Part shown: piece after piece, positions 23,083 to 33,764 of the stretch | How positions within the stretch are numbered: position 1 is the first letter of the stretch | How the letters are laid out: each line of letters begins with the position of its first letter | NCBI GenBank assembly: GCA_017591395.1 | Contig: WEDG01003243.1 | Location: 25,001 to 89,000, forward strand | Origin: Schistocephalus solidus | Taxonomy: Eukaryota > Platyhelminthes > Cestoda > Diphyllobothriidea > Diphyllobothriidae | Reading direction: 5' to 3' | DNA: 64,000 nucleotides | Made by a program: the position numbers and the translations under genes | Notes under the pieces: model-generated | Databases searched by the model: none | Seen by the model: only the letters and a program-made list of their open reading frames with translations | What the model was told of the DNA's origin: nothing

Positions 23083-23560
23083 TTAGTGGCTGTGGTTAGG
23101 TTGTGGGCGCAAATCAGTGAGCCGGGCACGCAGGCCTTCGTATTCAGAGTCCAGATCGACATGGCGGTTGATGCTGGTCGTGTTAGAGTGCCACGCCTCG
23201 AGGAATTCACGCGCCTGTTTGTTGTTAGCCATTGCAACAACTGCGGTTCCGTCCCAATTGAAGCGATGGTCGAACTCAAGGGCGTGCGCAAAGATGAGCG
23301 ACAAAGGATCGCGTCCACGAATGGCTAGTTTATGTTCCGTAATACGCGTCCCAAGTCGTCGGCCGGTATGACCAATATAAGTGCAAGAGCAGTTAGCACA
23401 TGGAATGCGATAGATGGCATTAGTTTGCTGCTCTTTGGGTACAGGGTCTTTTACTCGGGATAGAGTTGCGCGCAAGGACGATGCCGGTTTGTGCGCAATG
23501 GAGATGCCAAACCGGTTTTTTGTCGGGCGATCGTTCCGGAGATGCCCTGCATGTAAGGTA
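23083..23560 (-). pseudogene. GIY-YIG endonuclease domain of PLE, minus copy
   Basis: The frame shows YRIPCANCSCTYIGHTGRRL with the GIY-YIG-type core (YIGHTG) and the conserved Cys-x-x-Cys that precedes it in many PLEs. It continues with TRITEHK, HALEFDH and REFLEAWHSNTTSINRHVDL and ends at a TGA. PLE proteins join an N-terminal RT to this nicking endonuclease, which primes integration. The domain itself reads open, but the RT upstream is frameshifted and mutated, so the copy is inactive as a whole. Confidence 0.85.
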
Positions 23561-24358
23561 GTGAGTAGAATTTACGCGGTCCGGGTTCTCCATTAGAGCC
23601 GAAGGTTTGTGGTTGCCTCTGGTGTCTGAGGTAGCTTTTCACAAAACTGACTGGGTATCCGTTGAGTCGGAATAACCGATACAGGTAAGTGAGTTCTTTT
23701 TTGCGTAGATAATCGCTACTACAGTAACGAAGGGCCCGGTAAAAAAAGGGTTCGAACGCAGCTTCTTTTATGGGCCGCAGGATGGTTGCTATCATAGCTA
23801 AGTATTATATCTGCATTAAAGCCTTTTCGGTGGACGCCCGTTGCGAGGCATCCATCACTGAGCTTTTGGATACTCACGTCGAGGAACGGAAGGATACCTC
23901 CTGTTGCCTCTTCACGAGTAAACTGAATAGCTTGGAAAACACTATTCAGGCTCAGATGCAACTGCTCCACTTCGGAGGCCTTAATGATAAAAAATGTTGC
24001 ATCTACGTATCGGACCCACATTTTTGGTTTGAAATTTCGCATAACCTCCTCTTATAGTTGTTGCAATACTAGTTCTGCCAGTAGACCCGAGATTGGTAAG
24101 CCCATTGGGGTACCCTTAACCTGTTGATAGAACTTTCCATTTAATTGACAATAGTTCTTGAGACAAAGCCTAAGCATTTCTGAAACGTGCTGTATTGGGA
24201 TGTCGATTGGGTTATCTTGCAAGCGCCGAGTTACGCTCTCAATGATCAATTCACGTGGTATTGAAGAAAACAGGGCAACTACGTCAAACGATAGAATACA
24301 CTCATCAGGATTTACTTTAAGGCCTTGGATCTTCTGGAGGAATGCCTGAGAGTTTTTA
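23561..24358 (-). pseudogene. PLE reverse transcriptase, C-terminal half, minus copy
   Basis: In minus-strand order the segments are: FYQQVKGTPMGLPISGLLAE (RT motif 4 region, about 24085-24145), then RYVDATFFI at about 24005, where the second catalytic Asp of YVDD is replaced by Ala, then GGILPFLDVSIQKL (thumb-proximal) and the linker LRYCSSDYLRKKELTYLYRL. Frames shift between segments. The RT N-terminus is missing, because the copy stops near 24358 where the plus-strand copy begins. Confidence 0.85.
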
Positions 24359-24389
24359 ATGCTGTATTGTGATCCAGCGGTGAGGTGCT

Positions 24390-24988
24390 TCAGACACCAG
24401 AGGCAACCACAAACCTTCGGCTCTAATAGAGAACCCGGACCGCGTAAATTCTACTACCTACCTTACATGCAGGGCACCTCCGAAGCGATCGTTCGACAAT
24501 TGAACCGGTTTGGCATCTCCATTGCGCACAAACCGGCATCGTCCTTGCGCGCAACTCTATCCCGAGCAAAAGACCCTGTACCCAAAGAGCAGCAAACTAA
24601 TGTCATCTATCGCATTCCGTGTGCTATCTGCTCTTGCACTTATATTGGTCATACCGGCCGACGACTTGGGACGCGTATTACGGAACATAAACTAGCCATT
24701 CGTCGACGCGACCCTTTGTCACTCATCTTTGCGCACGCCCTTGAGTTCGACCATCGCTTCAATTGGGACGGAACCGAAGTTGTTGCAATGGCTAACAACA
24801 AACAGGCGCGTGAATTCCTCGAGGCGTGGCACTCTAACACGACCAGCATCAACCGCCATGTCGATCTGGACTCTCAATACGAAGGCCTGCGTGCCCGGCT
24901 CACTGATTTGCGCCCACAACCTAACCACAGCCGCTTATCTTTTCTGGACCATGTAGAATCTCACTGTCTCGCCACCCCCTTCCCCTGA
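24390..24988 (+). pseudogene. PLE linker and GIY-YIG domain, plus copy
   Basis: This is the mirror of the minus arm. It starts within the linker (RHQRQPQTFGSN), shows YRIPCAICSCTYIGHTGRRL, TRITEHK and REFLEAWHSNTTSINRHVDL, and ends at TGA at 24986-24988. The frame is open for about 200 codons. Differences from the minus copy are few single-residue changes (for example GEPGPRKFYS against REPGPRKFYY), so the two arms are recent or recently homogenised. It lacks the RT core entirely. Confidence 0.85.
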
Positions 24989-25366
24989 CACGGCGAACAA
25001 CAGTTGAAACGATAAACACCTCAAAAATCGATGCAATTACCTCTGTCCCCATCCCGCATCGTCGACCATTAAGTTTACCGTCTGCAGTCACATTTACTCG
25101 CCATCCCCCTTCGCCTCCGACACAGGGAACCCTAACAGCCCCCCCTAACCGGCCCCAATCCAATTATGTACCCATTCCTCACACCCCAGTTGGTTGTCTG
25201 TCCTGTAGCACAAACTGGTCATCTGACCATTTTATTTCTCCTCTGTTCATTTCGTCTGACGACGGGTTGGTGTGACCAACTTGAAAATTCACGAGTACAA
25301 CTCTATTTCCGACGAGCCCTTTTTTCTTCACTATATCATCTCGGAATGCACTCTACCTCAGCTATT

Positions 25367-25368
<2 letters not shown>

Positions 25369-25398
<30 letters not shown>
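25369..25398. repeat. (AT)n tract
   Basis: A pure AT run about 40 bp beyond the right end of the PLE pair. Confidence 0.95.
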
Positions 25399-25402
<4 letters not shown>

Positions 25403-26859
25403 GTGAGTTGGCGTTTTCAGCGAGTAATTGCCAGGATATTCCATTTGCATATCTAGGGCGGGTGTTAACGGCAAATTATTCTGTCTGTTTTTTCTGGTTG
25501 CAGGTGTGAGTTACCCTAGCTGGCCGTGTTATGGTCTGGGCATTTACGTAATTGGCATACGTAATAGGCCAATTCAGTGGGGCAAGTGTTTTGTATGGGG
25601 TGAGTGAAAAGTTAAGGCCAGGGAAGAAGGAGCGGGGACTTGGAGTCCATAAGAACAGTGTCTGCACAAGAGCCACTTATGCGTAGTGAACTGTGCATTG
25701 GTTTATTGGTTCTGTCCTCATTAGAATGCCTCCACGCATGCACATCTTCATGAATCCCAGCATCAAGTAGGTGAGATGGAAGACCTTTTCGGAATTCAAG
25801 TGAACTTCTGTTCAAATCCTGTGTTCTAGACTGGAACTTCAAATGCCACTATTATTTTTCGCAGTCCAGACAGACGGATTTTCTCTTAGCCTCTCGTAAG
25901 TGGTCTGATTTTCCTAGCAATTTATTACGAAGTGGCCTGAGCCGACCGTCTTTTCTCCTGTCCGGTCAAGAGAAGTTGAAATCTCGGGAAAAAACGATTT
26001 TTAAATATTGGGGATTGATGGGTTCTATCAAATTTCAGGTAACTCATTAAGAAATAATTTTTTTATTTTCAGGCTCAAATAATTTGCAGTAGAATGAAGA
26101 AATCTGTCTACCACTACGGACTTCACTGGCTTTTGCCTGGTGCAAGGAGAGGGCAATCACAATCTTTTTCCACACGGTTCGAATGCAGTCTGTCTTTCGG
26201 TTTCGAGACATAACTGTTGCATTTATGATCTGCGCTCATCCATGCGAACGTCGCAGTCGGTGAGGTCTTGTTATCACGATGATCCGGTTTCTTCCTTTGC
26301 TAGCTTGATTAACCGACCCAAGTTAAAACCGGCTAGACAGAGCTGTTGGACTGGTGTTAGTGGTTATCAGTAGTATCGGCGGCCTTCTCCACGGCATTCT
26401 TACAGCGGTAAACCCTCGTCAGATTACCACCTAGCTGTTGCCACTCAGGTCCATATCTTTCGTTGTCTGTTTGTCAGTTAAGGATGGATCCGCAAAACCT
26501 CGCAGTTCGCTGAAATGAGTACTCAATCATTGATAGATACCGCATTCTTGCGACAAGCGTACCTTTTTGCCACCAATCACAGCGTGTTCATCCTATCGAC
26601 GTCTCTGGCGAGTTAACTCTTCCCGCCTCTGTGACATAGTGCTCACTGCTCAAATATGTGCCGTGTGGCGTTTCACGCAACATTTAATGATCAGCTTTGC
26701 GTACGAAACAAAATATTTCTGGTTGGCAGGTTTCCATTCGGCCATAGATTGACTACGTTTGAGATAGGCTAATCTGAGGGTTACCGGAAACACCATAATG
26801 CCAGCAACGCAGGTACTAGTTGGAAGCCCATATGTGGCAATTCAAATGTCTATTTCGAC
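25399..26859. other. No gene seen
   Basis: No repeat shared with the window and no supported exon. A pyrimidine-rich AG near 26072 has no open frame after it worth calling. Confidence 0.4.
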
Positions 26860-27012
26860 GATGCTCACTGTATGCACCGCAGCAGGGTGGTGCAGGAACT
26901 GTGGCTTCCACTGGATTATAGTCAGAGAAGGCTTGAACTGCATCTACCTCAAAACCTGTTCCACTCCCCCGCCTGAACCCGGTTTCAAGACAGGGTCATA
27001 TACGCACGTATT
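26860..27012 (+). repeat. Dispersed repeat (copy 2)
   Basis: It has CAGCAGGGTGGTGCAGGAAC and CCGCCTGAACCCGGTTTCAA, matching the repeats at 1490-1640 and, for the second part, 40925-41010. It ends at a TATATA-rich stretch, after which the TA-flanked unit begins. Confidence 0.6.
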
Positions 27013-27051
27013 CAATATATATATTTATATATATATAAAGAAACAATTTAT

Positions 27052-27603
27052 GAAATTATTAAGTGCAGGACATGGCGTCCGGTGAGTCGGATATGACCTT
27101 TAAGGGTCAGACCCGAAATTGCAATGAATATTTGGGTCGAAAATAAGCAACCACTGTGAAATAACTACGTAATGCCCATTCTACAAACAAGTAGTACTAC
27201 AAGTAGTATGGCAAAGACTTTATACCATACTTCTGACAAAGGTACTAGCGAAAAGCCCAGCCTCGTGTTTAGCCGATGTTTCTGCTGCTGCGTGACATAG
27301 CAACGAGGTGTTCAGCTCCTCAGTGGGTCCCCCAGCGTTCTCTATGCGGTTTCTGGTATATGCACTCCAGAGAATAATCGGGGAAATACTTTCTGAAATT
27401 ATTAATTGCAGGACATGGAGTCAACTGATAGTGACATGACTTTTTAGGGTCAGACCCGAAAGTTCAATTAAAATTTGGGTCGAAGACAATTAACCACTGT
27501 GCAATAACCACGTAATGCCCATTCTACAAACAAGTAGTACTACAAGTAGTATGAATCTTATATGGTAAAGACATTATAGCGTACTTCCGCCATAGGTACT
27601 AGC
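27052..27603 (+). repeat. TA-flanked repeat unit, two direct copies (343-bp period)
   Basis: GAAATTATTAAGTGCAGGAC at 27052 recurs at 27395 with one change, and both copies continue through GGGTCAGACCCGAAA and CATTCTACAAACAAGTAGTA. The second copy ends GCCATAGGTACTAGC and runs into (TA)n at 27603. Compared with the copy at 22420 the internal order is rotated, as expected if the unit existed as a tandem array. Confidence 0.85.
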
Positions 27604-27778
27604 TATATATATATATATAAGAAAGACAAAATTCTTTAGGAAAATAGAAACTTTAATGTGTAAATTTTCGAACCTGGTCCCCTGGTTGCGGGTAGTGTAC
27701 AAGAACCATTAATTAATTAACAGTGTTTAACATAGGATTCTACGGTTGGGTGAAATCCGAACCGATACGCGTTGAGTG

Positions 27779-28090
27779 CATTTTTTATCCTGTCATGATC
27801 GGTTCTGCGCATTCGAATTTTTCCTTAACGATTTTGTATGCTGTATTCAAGTCGATATGACAGTTGATGCATGACTCATCTGAGTGCATCGCTTCCAGGA
27901 ATTCACGGTTTTTTCTGGTTGGGCAGGTGCCAACAATCCGTGTTTTCTCTCATGAAAATTTGTGCCCTGTTTCCAGTGTATCCATAGCCACTTGGGATAA
28001 GTGCTCTTGTCTTCTTACCGCTAACTTATGTTCGTGTAGGCCGTTTGAGAAAGGTATTTCAAACGTCCCGGCCACCCAGGCACCCAAACA
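27779..28090 (-). pseudogene. GIY-YIG C-terminal part, minus copy
   Basis: On the minus strand: HEHKLAVRRQEHLSQVA, then DTLETGHKFS followed by a stop, EKTRIVGTCPTRKNREFLEA, MHSDESCINCHIDLNTAYKI and the terminal CAEPIMTG. The YIG core is lost at the head-to-head junction. One in-frame stop makes it a pseudogene. Confidence 0.75.
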
Positions 28091-28091
28091 A

Positions 28092-28581
28092 TGACCTGGC
28101 GAACTCTCCCATACATTAAAAATGTATCAGAGCTTGTCGAAAGACAGCTAAGAAAACAACAGATACCAGTATCACACCACCCTACGTCTACTTTACGCCC
28201 ATAGCATGTACACCCTGAAGACAGGGTCAGCTAGCTTGATAAAAAAAAAGGTGTTGTCTACAAATCCCATGTTCCAGTGGTAATGCAGTTTATTGTGGGT
28301 AAACTGGGAAATTTGTCTCAACCCGCCTACACGAAAATCAGTAGGTGGTTAGAAGCTGAGACCATTTATCCCAAGTGGCTGTGCATACACTGGAAACAGG
28401 GCATAAATTTGCATGGGAGAAAACACGGATTGTTGGCACCTGCCGAACTAGAAAAGGCCCTGAATTAATGGTAGCTATGCACTTAGATGAGGCATGCATC
28501 AACTGGCATATCGATTTGGATGCCGCATACAAAATCGTTAAGGACAAATTCAAACGCGCAGAACCAATCAGGACAGGATGA
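28092..28581 (+). pseudogene. PLE linker and GIY-YIG domain, plus copy
   Basis: It starts with LPYIKNVSELVERQLRKQQI (typical pre-endonuclease linker). GVVYK near 28250 marks the start of the GIY-YIG domain, followed by a frameshift, then TLETGHKFAWEKTRIVGTCR and MHLDEACINWHIDLDAAYKI, ending EPIRTG at 28581. The canonical Cys pair is scrambled by the frameshift. Confidence 0.75.
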
Positions 28582-28664
28582 AAAAATGCACTGAACGCTT
28601 ATTGGTTCGGATTTCGCCCAACCATAGAATCCTTTGTTAAACACGGTTAATTAATTAATTGTTG

Positions 28665-31045
28665 TAATCAGCACAAATATATTCCAGGATTATATTAAGT
28701 TTGTGTTGATCGGTTTTGGAAGTACGGAGGAAACTAATAATTGGAAGACATCAGGAGACGCTTGCGCCATATAAATTGAAAACTTTTACAACACAAATAA
28801 TCAATTATATAAATACCTAAGATACCATTAGTTTAAAACTAGTTCTACGGAAAAGTAAATACCTTATAATTTTGCTAGGGTAAATAAATTTGAGTATGAT
28901 TTTTTTACTGGTAAACTACTTTGAAATTAGATAACAACCAATCCACATTCAAATTGATTTAGTTCAGTCCAATTTTTGTGGCAGGTGTGGATGAAAATTA
29001 ATTGAGAATTGGGCGTCAAATTGTGTAAAATGATAGGCATTATATTTCATCGTTAGCCTTATTGCAACTGTGCTTGTTAGTGAATTTGGTTGGATAGCAT
29101 ACTTATTCAATTTACCCACTGTTTTGTAAAACTCTGAGCTTGCAATTGGTCTGCCAGTACGTTCGGTTCTAAAAGGAGACTGACAAGGGTAATATCTTTA
29201 TAATGTTCTTAAAATTAAATCCAGCTGAGTACTTTAATGCTTCCTGGAAATCAAACCGCGAACATTCAATGAGAAACGTTAACTATTAAACAAAAAGAAG
29301 AGAATTTCCATGTTCACATAAAAATGTACATGAACTAGAAGCAGGGTTTCTTAGTTTAAAAGAGTTCCATTGGCTGGTTATTGGTCTTTCGTGGAGCCAA
29401 CCGTGATATTTCGTCTGATAAATGGCTGCACAGTCGACGGTCCTCCGCTGCTGGTGGTTCAGAAATTTCCCAAAACCTGTGGTTAATAGCCTCAGCCTTA
29501 AATTATCTCAGGCTAACTCGCCTTAGAAAGCAAGGCGTTTTGTTTACTTCTATCAAAGTTGCCCTTCAAGCCCGCCACTTCTTGTACCCTTAGAGGAATT
29601 TATGGTCTGTTCGTAATATGTTTGAAGATGGGTGATCCGCTAATCTTTGGAAAGATAGATTCCGCTTGGTAGAATGTCCCCATTAAGATTAATTTGATCT
29701 TCCCGGTCCACATGTATTTTCGAAAAATGTCTTTGTCAAAAGCATGTAATTGGGGCATAGTTTTTTTTCAGAGTATGAATGTACGCACATCAAAGGTGTG
29801 CAAATAATCGTCCGAAAATTTAATTCTTACTAAATGAGGAATGATTATTTAAAGCTCGTCCTTGTGCGAATGCAAATTTCAATAATTTTTAACGCATTAC
29901 ATTCAACTAGGCCCAGTTAGCATAAGGACCCGTAAAACCACGTACATTTTCCGCATTTTTGTTTGCAGGAGAGATCATGTAAGTAAACTAACAACAAATA
30001 TTCAAATGAACTATAACTCTATGTTATGCCGTATGTGTTCTTTCGGCTGTGTCGCTTTTCAATCAGTTCCGTAATTCAAAGTCAGTGAGGACGGACACGT
30101 CTCCAATACTTTCGGATTTATTTACAAATTCTATTACACTTCAGTGAAACAGTAAGTATATAGTATTCCCACTAAAACAGCTCTTTTACGCCTGGTAGCC
30201 GAAGTAGTGGATATCTTTGTTTGAAAAGGTTTACGAAGCCCTTTCTAAGTCAAGCACCCCCAAGCAGTACAGGACGTTCTTCGGGTTTCAACACGGCGGG
30301 TTATGCATTTCATTTAAAATACTTTTCATCCTAGGTAGACGCGATCACTGAGCTAAGAACGATATTCGTCTGACGTTTCGGATTCCAACTCGAAACCATG
30401 GGCGCCACACGCTCTAATCGGACCGACGATAGGAAATATTTGCCCCTCGAGGGGTCTCTGCTTATGCGTATGTTCAAGTGAAAAGGCATCCCGATGTCCA
30501 TAAAAGGCCTGAGTAGGTATGAAGTACGTTGTCTCTTTTGTACTCAGTAACGGCAAATTCGGCTTAGGCATATTACACGACTCTTCGTGCAAAATTCGCG
30601 CGAAACTCTTATGACGACATGTTCCTTGACAAAATTACTCCTTCCACGGACAATATTTAAAGAAGGCGCAATTTTCTATAACAGTAATTCAATATAGCAA
30701 TTTTATTTTAAAGATCTTTAGGAAATTTGCCTAAAAGTATTGAAAGGTATAGCAGGATCCATTCCACGCATTGTCCCTTTTTGGTGACTGAGAGTAACAC
30801 CGTTGATTCAAGGTCCGCTTGTTCCTATTTAACGTTCTATACTAAACAGTACTGTCAGCATATTACATATTTCAACAAATTTCCGGGAAGCTTTGTTATT
30901 AACACTAACTAGTTTCCCTCAGGTGAACTCGTGGTCACTGGTTACGATAACATAAGCACTGTCAGTCAGCTGGCTCAGAGAGCTGATTTTTATTTCTGTT
31001 GAAAGTATTACAACATACAGCTTCCATCATTTTAAAATTTCGAGG
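28665..31045. other. No gene seen (AT-rich)
   Basis: About 2.4 kb of AT-rich DNA. The stretch around 30345-30400 (GATCACTGAG, then GTTTCGGATTC) resembles one at 31577-31600, hinting at an old dispersed repeat. No exon is supported. Confidence 0.4.
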
Positions 31046-31047
31046 CT

Positions 31048-31432
31048 AAGGATGTCTTGTTTGGCTGCCTAAACACGTGAATAGAAACCACTCACAATGC
31101 GCGTGGCTTTGCACCAAATTCGAAGGAAATTATGTTTAGGATTAAGTTGGGGGTTAGGTTTAAGCTTGAGAGTTAGGTCAGAGTTAGGGTTAGGGCCATG
31201 GTTAGGCTAGCGGCTAAGGTCTATGTCGTGTTGAATGTGGAGTTTAGGTTACGGATGGGGTTAGGTGTAAGATTATGCTTGCAGCTTAGTTTTACGTTAG
31301 CGTTAAAACACGGGTGTATTTATCCTTCCTGAAATCCACCCTAAGGCCACCTATTTGCAGCGGACTGGGTGGTTTCCTTCTCCCGTGTCCTGTTTAGGCG
31401 GCCGTACAAGGCATGCTTACCATTTCTGGCAA
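31048..31432 (+). mobile_element. Foldback element with internal telomere-like repeats (copy 1)
   Basis: Left end GGCTAAGGATGTCTTG, then GGCTGCCTAAACACGTGAA and GAAACCAC, is mirrored at the right end (reverse complement of GGTTTCCTTC, CCTGTTTAGGCGGCC and AAGGCATGCTTACC). This gives imperfect terminal inverted repeats of about 60 bp. The centre (31129-31300) holds degenerate TTAGGG/TTAGGT repeats on the plus strand, with GTTAGGGTTAGGG near 31185. There is no ORF, so it is non-autonomous. Confidence 0.6.
31129..31300 (+). repeat. Degenerate interstitial TTAGGG array
   Basis: Variants TTAGG, TTAGGT, TTAGGG and TTACGG recur every 6-12 bp. TTAGGG is the common metazoan and flatworm telomere repeat. 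The array lies inside the foldback element, not at a chromosome end. Confidence 0.8.
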
Positions 31433-32697
31433 ATAAGATCAGAGAAAATTAGATAGATATGTTCCTGACGAATATATTTTCAATGCGAAAAACAATGATA
31501 AAGTCTTTCTGATGATTACATGAATTCTGATAGAAGCGAACTGGCGAATTCCAAGAAGCAGTTTAGTAGGAGAAGCGATCACTGAGGTTTCGGATTCTCA
31601 CTGGAACCCATCATCAGAGACCATAGCAGCTAAGGGTGAAAAGTGCACAATGTTAGCAGTATTTTACTGTTGTTGGCTTTGACTGCAGGTCATTTCGACC
31701 GCCTGCGAAACAGGCACTCTATAAAAGTTCCTACTTAATTGATTGATTGTTGATGACCTTATAAACCCAAATATAATTTATAGAAACCATGTTTAAATAT
31801 ATTCTTTTTGTACTTTTTGACAGCAACTCAAGGTTTTCTAAATTTCACGGTCCAATATAGGCTATTTTTTAGTTGAAACATTTTCTGACGAAGTTCATGC
31901 AAATCAGATTTTGTCTGTGTATTATGCAACATAGACCACATAAATTGCAAAATATTATGAATTATCTAGGTTAGCTTCCTAATGACAAAGAGGAAGGTAT
32001 GCTTGTAGATTGAAAACCTAAAGGCAAATGCAAGGGCAGTTTATGCTCACCTTTATGGCCAAATACCTAAGTAATCACTCCTAGAGTGTGCGGGTTTTGC
32101 CGGCGGTCACAGACGTACATTTGAATGCCATTATCTTGACTTATCCAAAGCAATATGGGGTTATACCGCATGATTATCAATATTACAAGCCCGCTTAATT
32201 AATCTTTCCTAGTTGAGAACTTTTTTCATTATTTAGATTAACGTTTCATGAGAAGGAGATAAAACACCTAAATTTGGCTGAAAAATCCTCCTCCACTTCA
32301 GTTATTTTGGCTGGCAGGCCACATGCATATCTTAATCCCTCTTTCCCTCCGATGCGACTTCGTAAATGAAACTACTTCGGGATGTTGATCAAATGCGACG
32401 GTTAAGAAAAGAATGACTGCCGCTTGCGCCGTTCAAAATCGGTATTGATCTTATCAGTAAAATGCTTCCATAACGGCTCTATGATGAGGAAACCACAATG
32501 AGAACTAAGCTGAATGAGCCAAAACCATCCACAAGCACGCCAAAAGATGCATTACTCAGAAAATTATTTTATTCCGGAAATAGAAAATTCGTCAATATTT
32601 GGAACTAAATCCTACAAAGTAAGGAGGGGTTAGTCATCAATGCAGTGCCTCTTCGAGGCTTTTTAAAGTAGGAAATAATAAAAAAGGTATTAAAGTA
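31433..32697. other. No gene seen
   Basis: AT-rich DNA. GATCACTGAGGTTTCGGATT, then CATCATCAGAGAC (31577-31620), echoes sequence at 30345-30400 and loosely at 45960-46030, and is probably a low-copy dispersed repeat. Confidence 0.4.
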
Positions 32698-32883
32698 TTG
32701 CCGGCAAAGGCAAGAGAGATTGGAATGGCCATTTCTGGCTTATTAGTCATCGTCAGCCAGTCATACCCATCCCCAGGTGGGAGACCAACCGAGGATTGAA
32801 CCCGTGACCCGTTGATCAGAAGTCCAAAACTATAACCATTGAGCCACGGGCTCGTTGTCCTGTCGGTTTAGATCGGGAATATT
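32698..32883 (-). repeat. SINE family A, head and middle
   Basis: A minus-strand copy with a well-kept head (GAGCCACGGGCTCGTTGTCC near 32840). It lacks the tail. Confidence 0.85.
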
Positions 32884-33085
32884 GACTTGCATTCGTTGAT
32901 GAACGCTCACCTATCGCTAACGGAACTCATTCCCTCCACTCTGCCTTGGGGCTCACTCTCGAGCCCCGCCAGCAGCCGCAGAGCGGCTAGTAGTAGAATA
33001 GGTGGATGAATAATGCCGGCAAAATTAAGGGAGACCGGACTGATCATTTCTGGGTCATTAGCCGTCGTCAGCCAGTTATATCCAA
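32884..33085 (-). repeat. SINE family A, tail and middle
   Basis: A second minus-strand copy starts at the family 3' terminus (TGCATTCGTTGATGAACGCT at 32888) and runs into the middle block. It stops before the tRNA head and abuts the previous copy. Confidence 0.85.
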
Positions 33086-33086
33086 G

Positions 33087-33226
33087 CATGTCTATGCCGG
33101 CAATATTCATCTGCCTATTCTATGACTAGCCGCCTTGCAGCTGCCGCCTCGACAGTGAGCCTCAAGGCAGAGCACAACATGTGAGTTCTGTGAATGCTCG
33201 GTGAGCTTTCGTCAACAAATGCATTT
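33087..33226 (+). repeat. SINE family A, tail
   Basis: A plus-strand tail runs from GCCGGCAATATTCATCTGCC to a terminus near CGTCAACAAATGCA. It stands opposite the two preceding copies, making a three-piece cluster. Confidence 0.8.
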
Positions 33227-33420
33227 TGAACAGCATTTACACTCGTTATTTTTTCTTGTCTTTCATAAAAGTCTTCGGACAGAGCCAAGGTGAAATTATG
33301 TGAGTTTAAATTCCCACGAGACTGCATTCACATTAATAACCACTTTAAAAACTGTCCATGCCTCATAGCTTTTGACGTTCATAAAAATTCAGTACGCGAC
33401 TCATCTTACGACTAACGAAG

Positions 33421-33467
33421 AACACCACCACCACCACCACAACAACAACAACAACAACAACACCACC
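33421..33467. repeat. (CAC)n/(AAC)n trinucleotide tract
   Basis: CCACCA triplets pass into AACAAC triplets and back. Confidence 0.9.
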
Positions 33468-33764
33468 TTCGAATTCCTGACGCCGAATGGATATGCTGCA
33501 ACTGTAGGATAATTGTTCTGTTGGCAACTCCAAAGAGGCGTAAATTTAGTAATACCTGCCGTTAAATTGGAGATTTTTGGCCAACAGCAGGTCTCTCTGG
33601 CTGCAACAATACTTGGACGAGTTTGGTTGCTGTGCGCACAGAAGTTGGCATAAAACCACGCAGGATTCTTCAATACAAAGAAAAGTCAACTTCTAAAGTG
33701 ATATTTATAGTAATGAAAACTTGATATATTATCTGACAGGTTTTTAAATGCCTTAAATGCGAAG

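Larger units (their letters stand above)
22683..25329. mobile_element. Inverted pair of Penelope-like elements (lineage 1)
   Basis: Arms at 22683-23630 and 24390-25329 are near-identical inverted repeats of about 945 bp, from the GAAGAAAAAAGGGCTCGTC end to a TCAGACACCAGAGGCAACC block. Each arm encodes the PLE GIY-YIG domain and 3' UTR. The spacer holds the rest of the minus-strand copy's RT. The two copies are head-to-head, both 5'-truncated, and the minus-strand one is longer. The left end abuts TATATATATA. Inverted partial copies are a known PLE arrangement, arising during target-primed integration. Confidence 0.85.
27602..28664. mobile_element. Second inverted pair of Penelope-like elements (lineage 2)
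   Basis: The left copy (27602-28090) lies on the minus strand, from its 3' end at the TA tract to part of the GIY-YIG domain. The right copy (28092-28664) lies on the plus strand. They meet head-to-head near 28090. Shared inverted blocks include GGTTAATTAATTAATTG-like sequence at the 3' side, and the region encoding HIDL(D/N)AAYKIVK. This repeats the layout of the lineage-1 pair but in an unrelated lineage. Confidence 0.75.

Noticed and set aside
22683..25329. Long inverted repeat as a Polinton, foldback or MITE-type DNA transposon
   Set aside because: The arms encode GIY-YIG and PLE RT sequence, so it is a retroelement pair and not a DNA transposon.
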